From positions 2,757,062-2,821,061 of the forward strand of contig OX596344.1 of the NCBI GenBank assembly GCA_951394405.1: DNA of 64,000 bases, read 5' to 3'. A program made the position numbers and the translations under genes. Source of the stretch: Coprinellus micaceus. Taxonomy: Eukaryota; Basidiomycota; Agaricomycetes; Agaricales; Psathyrellaceae. The notes under the pieces are model-generated. The model worked only from the letters and a program-made list of their open reading frames with translations. It did no database searches and was not told the DNA's origin. Positions 11,321 to 23,903 of this stretch are shown here, one piece after another (position 1 is the stretch's first letter; each line of letters opens with the position of its first letter).

Positions 11321-12312
11321 CCTCTCCCTGGTGTGCTTTGCCATCATTTTCAATTGCATGTGCGGTAGTCATTGGAAGCACTCTTTGACCAAACATTGAC
11401 CTTTGCTGCTATCGCTCGTTGCTTTGATTGAATGGTCCACCCCCCATATCCCATCACGCCGAGACTGAGGTCGGTATATTATACTGGGTGCCAAGGGGTA
11501 GGTAGGTAGGGGAGTCGTGGCTTTGACCAGGCGGTCGGTCAGGCGCCCTTTCATCTCCTCCATCCACACTGCCTCAGGTCCGAGTATGGATCCGCTATGC
11601 ATGCCAAATGCCGCTTCCCGTGGTTGTAGTATACACGGTGCGAACAACTAGCCATTTCATTCTCCTGTCTTACGGAAAGTGATGCGGAACCCCTGCGAAA
11701 TTCGGTTCTTCGATCCTAGCAACCTCGATCGCTCGTGTCGGTTCTCGGCGATGCTCCCAGTCATGCCCCGCGGGTGGAATCTGAATGATCGCGAAACCGT
11801 TCAAACTCGTTGTGGCATTCTACCGCCCGTGTGTCCACCCATGGAAGAGCGAGCCCGATGTCTTTCAGCATCCTCCCGAGGAGGCTTCCGAGACAAATCC
11901 AAAAGTAGAACCGACCTTTCATGCGAGGTTACCTGGATCCCGGAGAAATTACTTTTATGACACTCTAGCGCCTGAGTGTCAATCCCTGCAGTGACAAGCG
12001 TGGTGCTTTCCAGCGTCATTGGGAGAAAGGCACCAGGGGAAGCGTAGAAGGAACTTGAACCCTTCACATGAGGTGATCCGAGCCAGTGGTATTACCTGGC
12101 TCCTAGTGAAAGCAGGGTTCCTCGGGGTGTGGGGTTTGTCGCCGAACGTGACCATCCAGCTTCCGTTCTATATGCGAGTAAGGAATGGCCTCACTGTTCG
12201 GTACCCATGGGTGTTCCCCGGTTTATATACTGCTTAGTCGGACCCCCTGGTGCCCTTGTCGCTCCCCAACCCACCTTGCTTCCCACATCGCTTGCGTTTT
12301 CACCGTACCAGG
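11321..12312. other. Intergenic between divergent genes, nothing recognised
   Basis: Separates the minus-strand zinc-cluster-like gene from the plus-strand DUF6533 gene and should hold both promoters. Open frames at 11679-12237 show no domain. Confidence 0.4.
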
Positions 12313-14064
12313 ATGGAGAACTTGGATGTCACCAGCGTCAACATTCCTCGCCTTCGGCATGAGTATCGATTGGTTATGAATTATGCTGTACGTCCTTTAC
12401 ACTCCTCGACCACGTTAACGAGCCTCACTCGATTGGCAGTACTACTCAGGTGCTCCTTCCATGCTTGGGTTGTGACGTCCCAAGTACTGATATTATTCCC
12501 CAGTCGGATTCGCCGTCGCATATGTACGCGTTTAGAAATCAAAGTCTGCCCGCCTCGGGTGACCTCCTCCTCATCGCAGCTCTATCACTTTATTTTGACA
12601 ATGGACACTGAGGTGGGCGATGGCGCTGTGAGCACCGCAACCTCAGACAGAAACCATGCCGTTCGTCTTCACAGGTCTCCCACATCTGGACTGGAAGAAG
12701 ATGGACCCTGGGCGGGGCTATATATTTGCCTACCCGGTACATCCCCCTCCTACACCTTGGATTAAACATTGCGCGTATGCGTCCTCTCACTTTGACATAG
12801 CGCAAAGCGGAGCCTAATATTTTTGTTCTAGAGCAAGTGATGACCCCCACATACTTCTCCACTAAAGTATGCCCCTTTACCTCCCGCTTTTTAGAATCGG
12901 AAGCTCATGATTTTTGCCGACCCCTACAGTCATGTGCCATCCTCGGTCACCTTCAATCTGGTATGGTGGTATAATGTTACCTCGGTGAAGTTAATCCCTG
13001 ATACACCGCTAGTGGGACAGGCAATGATCGTACTCAGCACCGACCGTATGTAGTTTCCCAGGTTCGTTAGTCGCTGGATACCCCAGGTTGATGCACCACG
13101 CTCTACCAGTTGCCTTGACATTCTCTATCTACATCCTAATCGGTGCCACGAAGCGGTCCCTGATCCTCGTGGGCATTGTTTACCTGGTAAGAGGGTGCCA
13201 GCTATGCGCAGTCGCGATTTCCGGGATGACCATTTTTCTAGGCTCTCTGCGGACCTGTTGCAGCGCTCTTCGCAATCCAAGTGTCTAGGATGTGTACGTT
13301 CCCGACGCCTCAACGTCTCTGAGACCGCCCTCCTGACAGAAGTGAGGTCAGCGACAGACATGTTGATACCATCCGAATATCGAGTTCGGTTGGCCGAGCT
13401 GGAATTGCCCTGCCTGTACAGCACTCAGAGACCGTCAAACATCCTCAAAGCTTTGGGGGTCTTGTATCTCGGTGGCGCACTCAGTAAGTTCATGTCCTTA
13501 CAACGCGTGACGGCCCCTTTTTCACCTTTTCTGTCTGCAGTTAGCACCGCGCTTGCCATCGCCGTTTTTATTATTCGATCCAAGCGCCAGAGCGCCAGTG
13601 TCCTCCGCTCTTTCCATAGGGATGGGGCTGGTTACCACCTCGCGGCATGCGGTAGGTTTCAACCATGACGATTACAGTATACGAGCATATACAAAGCCTT
13701 TTAACAGCATCTCGTTTCTCGTACGCACTTCTGAACGCAGCTAGCCTTGGAGTGAGTGCTCTACTCAGTGGCGATGTACTGCACGTTCAGCTGACGTTTA
13801 TCAGAGGGGATTTTCGAGCTACCTCTTGAATGTCCATAGCGACGCTTTTTTGAGGTAAGTCTCCCAGGAATATTGCAACCCGGCCTCAACTGAACATCTC
13901 GTGGAAGGATGCACCTTCTTTTCGGCCCAATATTGGCGACCAACCTGATCTTCCATCTGAAGAACGCCACCGATTCTGACACGCGAAGCGTCGTCTCAAC
14001 TCTGATATTTGGTCAAAGGGAGGACAATACTTCGGCCGCTACGAATAATGGACGAAGGATATGA
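12313..14064 (+). CDS. DUF6533-family integral membrane protein with micro-exons
   Basis: Multi-pass membrane protein of unknown role, common in agaricomycetes. The 5' exons are tiny: 12313-12387, 12440-12449 (10 nt), 12504-12523 (20 nt), 12580-12612 (33 nt), 12675-12774 and 12832-12866. Joined, they read YYSVGFAVAY, LYHFILTMDTE and HIWTGRRWTLGGAIYLPTRY, the DUF6533 signature (small helix, D-x-E, W-x-x-R-W-T-L-x-x-x-x-Y-L-x-x-R-Y). Later exons give GQAMIVLSTDLALTFSIYIL, IGATKRSLILVGIVYL, STALAIAVFIIRSKRQSASV followed by LRSFHRDGAGYH, and a last exon ending in LLFGPILATNLIFHLKN and a polar tail, stop at 14062. About twelve exons in all. Frames join in most places, but the junctions near 13260-13360 are uncertain and could hide a lesion. 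Function unknown. Confidence 0.65.
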
Positions 14065-15433
14065 AGGCGGGAGTGTAACCAGAATGACACTTCGTCGAGT
14101 GACCGATGGGGACCCTTCTTCGCGTTAGGCCTAGGGATACTTGAGTGCACTAGATACTCCTTTGCTACTTTCGTCAATTAGTGCCTCGTTCTTACACCAT
14201 AGCTAAATATTGAAAGTCTCCTGCCTTCCTCGCGCAAGCCTGCCTCGTTCCGCCACAGATAGGGGCCCCGGATCTGATGGGCCATCACGGTCTAGGTTGT
14301 ATTATTTATTCTTTTATGATTTATTCCTGCGGCGCTGGTCGTCTTGTTGCCCTCAAACCATCACCACCGATACCCGCACATCCCTCTTCGGGCCTCTCCA
14401 GGGCCTGGAAATAGGTCGTAAAAGAGCCACTTGTTAGAGCTCAACTGTCTCTGCCACTCTCCCCCGACCCCCAAACACTTCCAACAGCATGTTTCCCAGT
14501 TCGCTCGAACCCACACCTTGACTCCAGAGGGTGGGTGCGAACCTCGAGAGGACACCCCCTTTCTCCCATCCTTAGGCTTCTGCAGACCGAGGAGACCAAC
14601 CTCTGGTTCACTACGTTCCTGACAAGCTTTGGCCGCTACAATATCGGTATCCATTGGCGGACTGCTCTTGGCAACACATTGTTCTTGGGCCCTCTGTCAT
14701 GTATCTCGAGAGAAAGGGGAAATCTGCTCCTGTCTCCGATTCGTGTAGTTGGCGCGAGGAACTACGGCGATTCTTGAGTGCGCATACGGACATATATACA
14801 GTGGTCCCGAATTTCCCTATTCCCCCCCCCTTGGTGCGCTGGCTCAAGGTTTCCCCAATATCCCTGGCTCCTGCGCCTTCACTCCGGTGCTCCATCACAG
14901 GATACATTACTGGTATCCTACCGTAGATGCTCTGCCCTTTATGGCTTCGCTCGTCCAAATTGTGGTCTCGTAACGAAGATTCTATACCTGAAAACGCCAG
15001 ATAGGCCTCAAGGGGACTCCGGATGTTCTATCTGGCCAGCACGTCAACAACTAAACAGTCGATTAGCTTGCCCGAATGGACCCTCGTTATTAAACCATTG
15101 TTATATAAGGTACAACCCTCCTTCTATCCGTATTCGCTTCACGACATTGCCCACAAAATACAGGATCGCGCACAAAGAAACTCCCTTTCAGACATGAGCC
15201 CTGGGCTTGGCACCTCCGTCCTTCCGGCGGGGTTCGCGCTGCCCTAGCCCAATCGTTAATCCACGTCGACTGAAACGGACCCGATGACGTCCTGCATGAA
15301 AACACGTTGCTCGTAGTTGCTTCGTCGTTCTCGCTTCCGAGACCGGTGGATATGGGAACCTGGCCTGCGACTGTTACCGCACCCCGTGTATGTCATCCCT
15401 TTGGTCTGGATTACCCCTCGCACACCTTCCCTG
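14065..15433. other. Intergenic, nothing recognised
   Basis: Between the 3' ends of the DUF6533 gene (plus) and the DUF6534 gene (minus). Several 80-140 codon open frames exist at 14535-15250 without any recognisable domain or consistent splice pattern. Confidence 0.35.
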
Positions 15434-16616
15434 TCAGGCGCAGTGGAAAGAGAGACTCTGCGTTGGAAGGTCTCGGCCATTGAGCGATGCGAGCAAGACG
15501 ACCGCGTACAGTCTTCCGAGGAGGACTTCGCTAAACGCACCAAAACGTAAGGATTCGCTCGAATCAGAGAGAAGGTTACTTACAAGCAAATGTAGAACCA
15601 AGAATCGGGAAGCCTCAGGTATACTAGGAAGGTAGCCAGCGCACAGATCGTTGTGATCAGACCGTTCTCGATTGTGTGGACGATGAGTCTGTCTAGAAGT
15701 CGCTTTGAGGGTGAGTAGTCGACCGACCGGCGCTCAGCGAAGAGTATGGTGGCGATCGTTGTCGAAATGAGGATATCGCATGCGAAGCTCCCAGCGAGCC
15801 AAAGGGTCACTGTCGTCTTGAGAGTCTGGAGGAGCGCGACATCGCGGGCGAGGAGAGTGAATTGAATCGTCACGCCTACTGCCGCGGAGCACTGCAGGCA
15901 CGCCGTCTAGACACTCTGTCAGCCATGGACCCCGACCGCTACCCGGGCTGGGCGTACCATTACAACGAGGCATGCCGCTATCTTGCCAAAAGCATCTTGG
16001 TTTAATCGGATGATCCTCCATGCGAAGAACATCTGTGTGCAAAGGCCGACTGAAACCATGGAGCGGGTTAGCCATTCGAAATCCAATGGGCGGTCTACAC
16101 CACGCACCAGCTCCGTTAAGCGATGGCATTGCAGCACCCGACCAGGGCGCCGTCAACAGGATACTTGAATCCCCGAACCCTTCGGCCAGCATGGTGTAGA
16201 GAGTGTGTGTTGAAAAGAAAATGTGGAGGAGTTCGATGGCTACTACTATCCCGACTACAGTCCTACCTTCAGCGGATATTCCAATTTCACCGAACCCGCG
16301 GACTCACTTAGGTATCGAAAGGCAGGTCGATCTGACCTAGCGAACTTCGAATAGTAGAAATCTGTTTTGACGATTAGAGTTGCTCTCAACTGATAAGAAG
16401 TCGTAATCCGCACACAGTTGTGTTGCAAACACTCCATTCAAGAAGAAACCGAGGAGGGAACCCATCAACTAAACGCTGACTTTGAGCTCGGAGAACCATC
16501 GTCAACCGAAATAGGGGGATATCTGTACCAGTGGGCCGGTCCTGGATGTGCTAATCAACGCTGAGAACAGCGTATTCGTAGTGCTATACTCACTTTCCGA
16601 TGTACGCGCTCGGCAT
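15434..16616 (-). CDS. DUF6534-family membrane protein, copy 1, probable 5' lesion
   Basis: Paralogue of the gene at 41686-43003. Exons match it one for one: FFLNGVFATQL, FYYSKFARSDRPAFRYL, then IELLHIFFSTHTLY and LAEGFGDSSILL, then CTQMFFAWRII, a long exon with LWLAGSFACDIL and NGLITTICALATFLVYLRL, and a last exon with the family hallmark LLGRLYAVVLLASLNGR. The first exon (16616-16594, MPSAYIGK) has the same 23-nt length as copy 2. The next acceptor gives an exon of 109 nt instead of 119, so the frame does not meet LLGFFLN, and TAG stands directly before that block in its frame. Either an unusual splice or start is used (ATG at 16465) or the gene is disabled at its 5' end. The C-terminal tail is short (stop at 15434) compared with copy 2. 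Role of DUF6534 proteins is unknown; predicted seven helices. Confidence 0.65.
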
Positions 16617-19600
16617 GACGAATCTAAAGGGGGAGGGAAAAGAAAAAGGGAGCGTTGGCGACGGTGAGAAGGCAAGAGAGGACGAAGAAAGGGAGGGGAC
16701 GTGAAGGAACGAAAAGAGGGACGCCGACCTACCCCCTATTCATCCGTATTTGAATTGTGTGCACTCCTGTGGGCGACAAGCTCGATGCAGTGTAGCATCT
16801 GTCAGGCTTCACCCGCAATCACATTTAGTTAAGGGGACCATGGGGTTGGCGCCCATATTTGAATTATCGATCGCACCTTCTGACCACCCCCACTATCTAA
16901 GCGCCCGAGGGCCTTTGTTGGTATGGCCACCGGTTTTGTGGCACGTTGTGGGGTATTGAATACAAGACCTTAGGGGCTATTGGGCCTTGCGAGAAATACC
17001 AGAGGGGCGCCACCCAACCAAACCTTGTTCCTAATTCAAGTTTCCATCGCGACCGCTTCAAGGCCTATAGTCAAAATGTGACCGAATTTCGAATTTCAGC
17101 GATGCACGCAGTGACAAGGAAAGCAATAGGCTTCCAAATGATGACAGGAGGTCTCGTATGCCACCCAGAAGGTTCACAGCAATGCGACTGGGTGAGGGAT
17201 GATGCACGGGGGATCTCGGAAAAGCGACGGACCCACAACCCTGCGTACCTGCCCATTCACGTTGGCTTTGACTTGACGCCATTCATCAAGAGCGACAGAT
17301 CACATCCATTCAGTCAGTCACACCTCCGAGTCGTATCTGTCACAGTCGTTGTACGTCGTTGCTATTCGCTGAAGTGGAGGAGGTCTCCCAAATAGGGTAG
17401 AACGGCACATGTGATAGCCGGGACACTTGATCGCTGTCACAATTGCGGGGGGACAACAGTACTCTTGTTGTCAATCGCAACACGACGCTGTGGAATGAGA
17501 TGCTTGCTGCCCTAGAGTGTCAGTCGATGTCCTCAGCAAGCGAGTACGCAGGTAGCGGGTTTCAGTTCGACGTGGAACCCTGTAAAGTTGACGCACTAGG
17601 GTCCTTCAAGCGCCATTACGCCTGTCCTTAGGGTCAACAGCTCATTTCTGCATTGCATAGGGGCAAGGTCCGTGATACCCCGGTTGACGCAGCTGGTGGA
17701 TCTCTCACAGCAGACTGAAACGGGATGCGATTTGGCTCCCCGCCTCGCCGTTGGCTTTGTGAGCCGGAATATACGTAGTAGAAGGCAGTTGTTTCGGTAT
17801 GAGTTGAGGTGGGTCATGACTGAAGCACATGCTCCTATTATAGAGTAGGCACGGATACGAGTGGTTTGGGATGTGGAAAAATGAGGTCCAGGAGTCAGTC
17901 TGCGAAGGTGCCCGGGCAATAGGCCGGACTCCCACTCTTCTCAACTCCCCTGTGGTCGGCTATGCGGTCGAACTCTCCACAGAAACTGGGAAGGCATGTC
18001 TCATGTCCGCTAGACTGTCTATATTGGGCATGTCTCGGAGGAAGAAATGGTCGATATTGGGCTGCAATGAATAAGGGTGTCAGTAGGTAGTTGGTATATC
18101 AGGGAATAGTCACGTCCTTTAAGAAAATATCGGAACCGTCGGAGGGGAAAAGGGTCTGAGATCCAATGCTCAATAATTCAACCACTCCTTCTGCGTGGCT
18201 CTGGTTCTGGGTACGATGCACGGAACAATGCGTAGAAAAACAATGTATTCTCAGAGCATTCACTTCCCTTACACCCCGGCCCATGAGGAGCATGTTTTGG
18301 ATTTAGGGGGTGTCGTATGGAGCGTATAAGGGGTAATAAATGTTGTGTAGACATCTGTTCAATTTTGACCTTGTGTGCATACAACTGGAGTCGGTTATTG
18401 ACCATGTGTAGACATCTCCGAGCCAGAGGGCGCGCGCGATGACATCTTCCCCTCGTCCTGAACCGCCACCTTCTTAATCGAATACATCCATTCCCTCCCC
18501 TGCTCAGCCTGATAACCTGGGCCTTCCTCGTTCCTTCCTCAACTTTCCTGCAGCTTTCCACAAATCTAGAGCCCACCAATCAGTGTTCCCTTGGATGGAA
18601 GGGCGCTCCCTCTCCGATCACTCCAGGGACATCAACATTTTTTCTCCCTTCCTTCCGATAGGTAAATCCATGTTCATCTGACCAGAAGCAACGAAGACTT
18701 GTGCATGACTCACCAATACTGGGAACATGGTGAGGAAGCTCAGTAGTCAGGCATATGGACGGAGTACGGGGCTGCTAGAAGGACACACCTGAAGCCCCTG
18801 GTCCTCTACAGCGTAAACATCCTTGAGAAGAATACAAGCGCGATGCCAGTGAGACGCTCTGGGGACGTCTGCCGAACATTGGCCTGGGGAAAGTGTGTAT
18901 ACACCGACACCCCCACTCTCCTGGTGTCTGCACCATGTCCCATTCACCGAGCACATGTATTCACCAGAGTCGAGATCCCCGTTCCACATGTATACATAAC
19001 TGAATTCTTACACAAAAAGGGATGTATACACACTCATTTTATTTTTACCCAGTATACGTGCCATAGTGTCGACTTTAGGCGCCCGATTCAGAGGCCGTGA
19101 GAATGGTGACGCGATATCAATCGTGCTCCTCGCCATCAACAATGACCAGGCTTGTCTCCAACCATCATCGTTTCTCTTCCTCTGCGTTGCCAAATCTTAC
19201 AACCTCTTCCGCCCTCATTCCTTGTCCCTGTCCCTTAGCTTGACAGTGGCGTCGAAAAGGACAACGCGATACTGTTTCCGCATGACCTAGGGTCCCGAAG
19301 CAGGCGGGGTTCAATGGAAGGCGGGTTTTGGATTTCAAATCGGGTTAGCATGGGTTGTAACCTGAATGAAGAACATGGGCAGGTTACTTGACGAGCGAAG
19401 TGAGTTCTCCAAGCTCCATGCTCGGATTAGGCACCGTTGACAACGTCTTCACTAGTCCAGGACCGCCTCTCCTGGTATCAGCCCCACCTGCACGCTCGGT
19501 TCATTCGCTCTTCGGGTCTGAGTCCTTTGGGGTCCTCCCTTTCCAGCGGGTTCCGAGTTCTCCCTCGTTTAGCCCCTCAATCTACTGGTTATAGCTGCCC

Positions 19601-20000
19601 CTTCCCACAACTAGGTGAGCTCAACCGCGGATTCTTGACTTAAACGCGTTGAGTGTGAGTTTCGACTGTATAGAGCCGAGTGAGGCGGGACCCTGCTGAG
19701 GACTCTCCACAGACCAAGACGCACCGAGGGTGCTATAGCCGTGACCGAACACCCGTCTCTACACATACAAGGCCCCGATCGTTGAAGGGCACGACGATGG
19801 CTGCTTGCTGCACAACGTCCTCGATAGCTCTCAATTTAATCCCGACGCCTACACAAGTACAGAAGTTGAGGGAGCTTTAAACGAATGGCCCACGTCAAGG
19901 GGTGCTCCGAGGTACAATACGGACATAGCTCCCTGGCCAGAGTGGTGTTCCCCGTTCACATTGAAGGTCGAACAGTTACGCATTTCATCGGGACTTTCTT
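16617..20000. other. Long stretch without a recognised gene
   Basis: The longest open frame (16946-17395 plus, 149 codons) starts with TTG, has no known domain and lacks an upstream ATG, so it is not accepted. Others at 18178-18579 (minus) and 19388-19643 (plus) are equally unsupported. Sequence near 16620-16740 is purine-rich. Confidence 0.35.
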
Positions 20001-21415
20001 CTACAGGCTGGGGTCCTCCTCTACTGGTGACCGCTTCTTATCAATCCGCGGATCTCCCATAACATCGTCGTCGTCGTGGACAGCCCGCGTGGTAACGACC
20101 TGGCATTCGACGCTCGCCGTACCCAGCCGCGGTGGCTGTCTGGTCCGATGCATGTGCTTTGTGCCTCGTCCAGTTCGTCCGATTTCGCTGGACGATTGGC
20201 CGAAGTGAGTTCGAAGTGCCATCAGCACAAAGACAATCCCTGCAACCCGTGGTTAGCCTCGAGACTAAACCTTAGTTCTGAATTTGAACTCACCGATACT
20301 CGGCACCGTTGTTGCATGGAGTATCGCCTGTCCAGGAGACCCGACGAGAAGAAGGACCATTAGTATCGCCTGTTGCACGGTGAATATCAAGGCGCTTTCG
20401 ATGATGATTCGGACAATAGTGAGCAAGCTCATCCCGCTCCCAGTACGGAAGAGTCCGATCGCTTGGGAGCTTTTGTGCTGTGAGTAGATTCGGTAGGCGA
20501 TGAGTCCGGTGGTGAGCACGTTCTGGGCGAGGTTGATTGGGTATATGAGCTTGAGGATTAGGCGCCCAGTCTCTTCAGAGAGCAGGGATCGCTTGTTGAA
20601 CCATGCGAGGTTGAGCGTATTAACGCCTGTCAGTTGGTCCAGGATTTCAGATCCTCATCATACGACATGGACTGGGACCTACCGAAGCTAGCGAGAAACA
20701 GCAATCCAGGAAGGAATATGACCGAGTATCGGCTCCCCCAAATCACGAAGCATCTATACATCTGCTCGAGAAAGCGGTGAGCTTTGAGTGGGTCGAGGAA
20801 CAGGGTTACCTTTCACGTACGACGAGCAAATCTGCATGCCAGGTGAGTAGGACTACGATCACCACGAAAGCGTAGTTGTCCCACTGGGCCTGGTCGTGAT
20901 AGTAGCTGACGGGTTTCGGGGGTATCACATTGAGTGCGTATGCCTGTATCCCGCGATGAAGGTTGATTCCTGGATTTAACGGACATACCATTAGTTCAGT
21001 CAGCGTTCCTCACTCCCCATAGTGTGTGTGCAGTACCGGTGTAGATGGTAATCATGAGGAACATTGATATCATAGAGAGAAAGAGGACCTAGATCTGGCG
21101 TGAATGGCTATGGCGAAGTCGTTTCGAACGCAAGCTCACCATCGAAAATGACCAGCCGTTTCTTCTGCTTCGGATTGAAATGATTATTGCCGCGATGAAG
21201 AGGACAAGGTATGCCCCTGTGCCCGGTATCAGTGGGGTTTGTGACTTGGGATCAATCGAGGACAGCGTACCATAGACCATCGCCTGAGATTGGCGTCAGT
21301 CAGCCCCACTGGATAGTATGCCCGAGAATACCGCAGCACTCGCCTCAAGCCATAGTCCCACTAGCGTGCACACCTGCTCGCTCAGCGAGCCATCGTTTCC
21401 TGGGAGGTTTTCCAT
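20001..21415 (-). CDS. Uncharacterised 7TM membrane protein, copy 1
   Basis: Fungal seven-helix protein without a known function; same exon pattern as the gene at 29987-31516. From ATG 21415: NLPGNDGSLSEQVCTLVGLW, AYLVLFIAAIIISI, VLFLSMISMFLMITIYT, YAFVVIVVLLTWHADLLV, MYRCFVIWG, LIYPINLAQNVLTTGLIAYR and ALIFTVQQAILMVLLL, then a polar cytoplasmic-looking tail with DDDD near the stop at 20001. Eight exons join in frame. The first donor reads GAG|GCGAGT, so intron 1 would be a GC-AG intron. An in-frame ATG exists at 21469, but a TATA-like site sits just upstream of it, so the start at 21415, matching the paralogue, is preferred. A foldback transposon is inserted 168 bp upstream. Confidence 0.75.
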
Positions 21416-21473
21416 ATAGCTCACGTTGGGTGTGGCATGCGGGTAGTTACTGAACTTGCTCTCATTCATAAGG

Positions 21474-21482
21474 GATATATTA
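21474..21482 (-). promoter_or_regulatory. TATA-like site of 7TM copy 1
   Basis: TAATATATC on the minus strand, about 60 bp upstream of the chosen ATG at 21415. It argues against the upstream in-frame ATG at 21469. Confidence 0.4.
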
Positions 21483-21582
21483 CCGCGCGAGGTAACGTAG
21501 CAACTCCGAGCGTCGCACTCCACCTCCGCACTCTGAAGAGTAATGATAGGCGCAAATTCCAATTGGGCTGTGGGTCCTTTGA

Positions 21583-22696
21583 TATGGCGGGCCGTTTGGG
21601 GAAAAAGTCAACGCGCAACTAATATTCATTTTGCGCTACTTTTACCCTATTTCGTACCAAATCGCGCAATTCTAAAGGTCCTTTGGATTTGCGCAACTTC
21701 GTGGCATCCGCGCAAAAATTGGAGACGAGGAGCGCAACTTTTGAGTTCACAGCGCAACTTTCTGATTCCGTGCGCAACTCTTTTAATGAGGAGCGCAACT
21801 ATTCCGGATGGGCGCAACACTTCGTAAGGGGCGACTATGGAATAAGATATAACGTTATATGGGCTTTGGAGGCCATGTAGGTTCTTCAGTGTGACCCTGT
21901 AACCCAGGAGGCCGACGAGGAGGTCGATGTATGTACAACCATCTAATCTAATCTCAGATCTTGTATGATCGATCCTGTCTTTGGACCCTGCTGCCCTTGC
22001 TTGGGCATGTCCCTCGCCATAGGTATGATTTGCAATTGCCTACATTAGGAACACCAGTAGTCAGTTCCATCCCAGCTATAGCCCTCACCCAGGCGACTGC
22101 CTTGCCCGGGATGTTCACCGAGCAGGTGCCGGCCGTGTGGTCTGCACACTTTCATCCGGTACTAGGGTATGGATAGGACAGGCTGTGGGGCCCCAACAAT
22201 GTGTGCCAATGTAGACTTCATTATTCCAGTTCCATTTTGTCCTGCAGAGTGCCCCATGACATAACTACTCCAGCTTAGCGCCGAACGACACCGAGGGCAT
22301 TCAGAAGTGTCAGTCAGATAAGATCAGAGATTAGATTAGATGGTTGTCCGCCGATCTCCTCCTCGACCTCCTGAGTGACAGGGTCATACTGAAGGACCTA
22401 CATGGCCTCCAAAGCTTATATAACATTATATCTCATTTCATAGTCGCCCCTTATGAAGTGTTGCGCCCATCCGGAATAGTTGCGCTCCTCATCAAAAGAG
22501 TTGCGCGCGGAATCAGAAAGTTGCGCTGTGAACTCAAAAGTTGCGCTCCTCGTCTCCAATTTTTGCGCGGATGCCACGAAGTTGCGCAAATCCAAAGGAC
22601 CTTTAGAATTGCGCGATTTGGTACGAAATAGGGTAAAAAGTAGCGCAAAATGAATATTAGTTGCGCGTTGACTTTTTCCCCAAACGGCCCGCCATA
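21583..22696. mobile_element. Foldback (long-TIR, MITE-like) transposon with 6-bp target duplication
   Basis: The left arm from 21583 (TATGGCGGGCCGTTTGGGG) and the right arm ending at 22696 are inverted copies about 375 bp long, with few differences, around a central 350 bp. Both ends are flanked by CTTTGA (21577-21582 and 22697-22702), a perfect 6-bp target-site duplication. Each arm carries about ten copies of the short motif GCGCAA(C), irregularly spaced, as expected for subterminal transposase-binding sites. The centre has no convincing transposase, so the element is non-autonomous. I cannot assign a superfamily; a 6-bp duplication is uncommon. Confidence 0.85.
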
Positions 22697-22702
22697 CTTT
22701 GA

Positions 22703-23903
22703 GTGCCCGTCGAGCGCTCTTCCTTTGAATTGAGACCCCGGACTTTGTCCTCCCCGTGGGGGAATTTAGACACATCTGGCGAAGGTCGTCGGGGGATGGG
22801 CGTCAACAATCTACGGCGCGTCCTTTGTGTCAAAATTCCATTTACGGGTAAATTCATACATGTTGGCCCCTAAGGCGCGAAATTCAAACATGTGAGATAT
22901 TATCTCCAAATCTCATATAGGTCAGACGGGGGTTCTGCGCTATAAGTTCGGGCATGTTTTGACAGGCGCTTGACGCTCTCGCCCGTTGCTTGGACTGGTA
23001 ATCTGGCCTTCTCTTTGGACATTGAGAACACCCCTCAGTCTCCCAGCGGGCATGATACGCGTCTGTCCCACCAGAGAAGAGTATACTAGGCCCTCCCAGC
23101 GTCGCCAATGCGTTTTGTGGTTATGCCTGAGTGCTCGAGCGGGAGATCCTCAGCAAGTGAGTGCCTCCCGATTGGGGAGGAAACGAATGGCTGTGTGCCA
23201 ATGCAAACCTTGCACTGGGAGTCTCTCACTCAACGGGCACGACGCGAGGCCAGCTTTGAGCTGTTATATGCGCCATAACAATCCATGGTCACCGGGTACG
23301 TGGAGATTGGGCGCCAATCTTTCTGATAGCCGAATTCCCAAGAGTGCGCCGATGGGATGGTTACAGTACAAGGATAGAGGGCTCGATCATTCAGAGGTCT
23401 CCAACTGGGAGCCTCAACCACCTAAAGTCTTTTGTCCTTCAACTTGAGGTTCGGCGGTCAACGGTTCTTACGGGCGTGTCGCTGGATCCCCTATTCCCAT
23501 TGGAGTGTGCGCGCTCTGACGTCTGGCGCATCACTCCCTTGATCGCCGCGGGAAGGGACTTGGAGTTTTAAACGTTTTTTGAAATGCGGAGTGGGTGAAG
23601 TGGGTGGTTATCCCGTGGTATCACTGACGGGCGGGCATGTCAAAATCGGTATACAGTTCACAGAGGCTAGTCTGACCTCACACCCGCCCCCCATGTCGTG
23701 GGTCGACCGTGGGATATCAAAAAGTCACGCGCAATGGCCAAACAAAGAGCACGCGCTCATTAGCTGGCGCGTCGCGCGGGTGCAGTCGGTCTCCAATGAG
23801 CTCAGGGGCTGAATAACGAGGCAGCCGGGGGCTCAAATGAGGGGGTAGATAGCACCAGTAGATAGTCGTCATATTATTGCACCCATTTTCCCCCATTTTA
23901 TCC
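22703..23903. other. Intergenic upstream of helicase, nothing recognised
   Basis: No recognised gene. The last 250 bp before the helicase contain CACGCGC and GGCGCGTCGCGCGGG, resembling MBF/E2F-type G1/S promoter sites; this is suggestive only. Confidence 0.4.

Noticed and set aside
15256..15543. 95-codon minus frame running past the DUF6534 copy 1 stop
   Set aside because: It is in a different frame from the spliced protein; the spliced frame stops at 15434 after LASLNGR.
16946..17395. 149-codon open frame on the plus strand
   Set aside because: Starts at TTG, no early ATG, no domain, no homologue in the window; length is within reach of chance for 64 kb in six frames.
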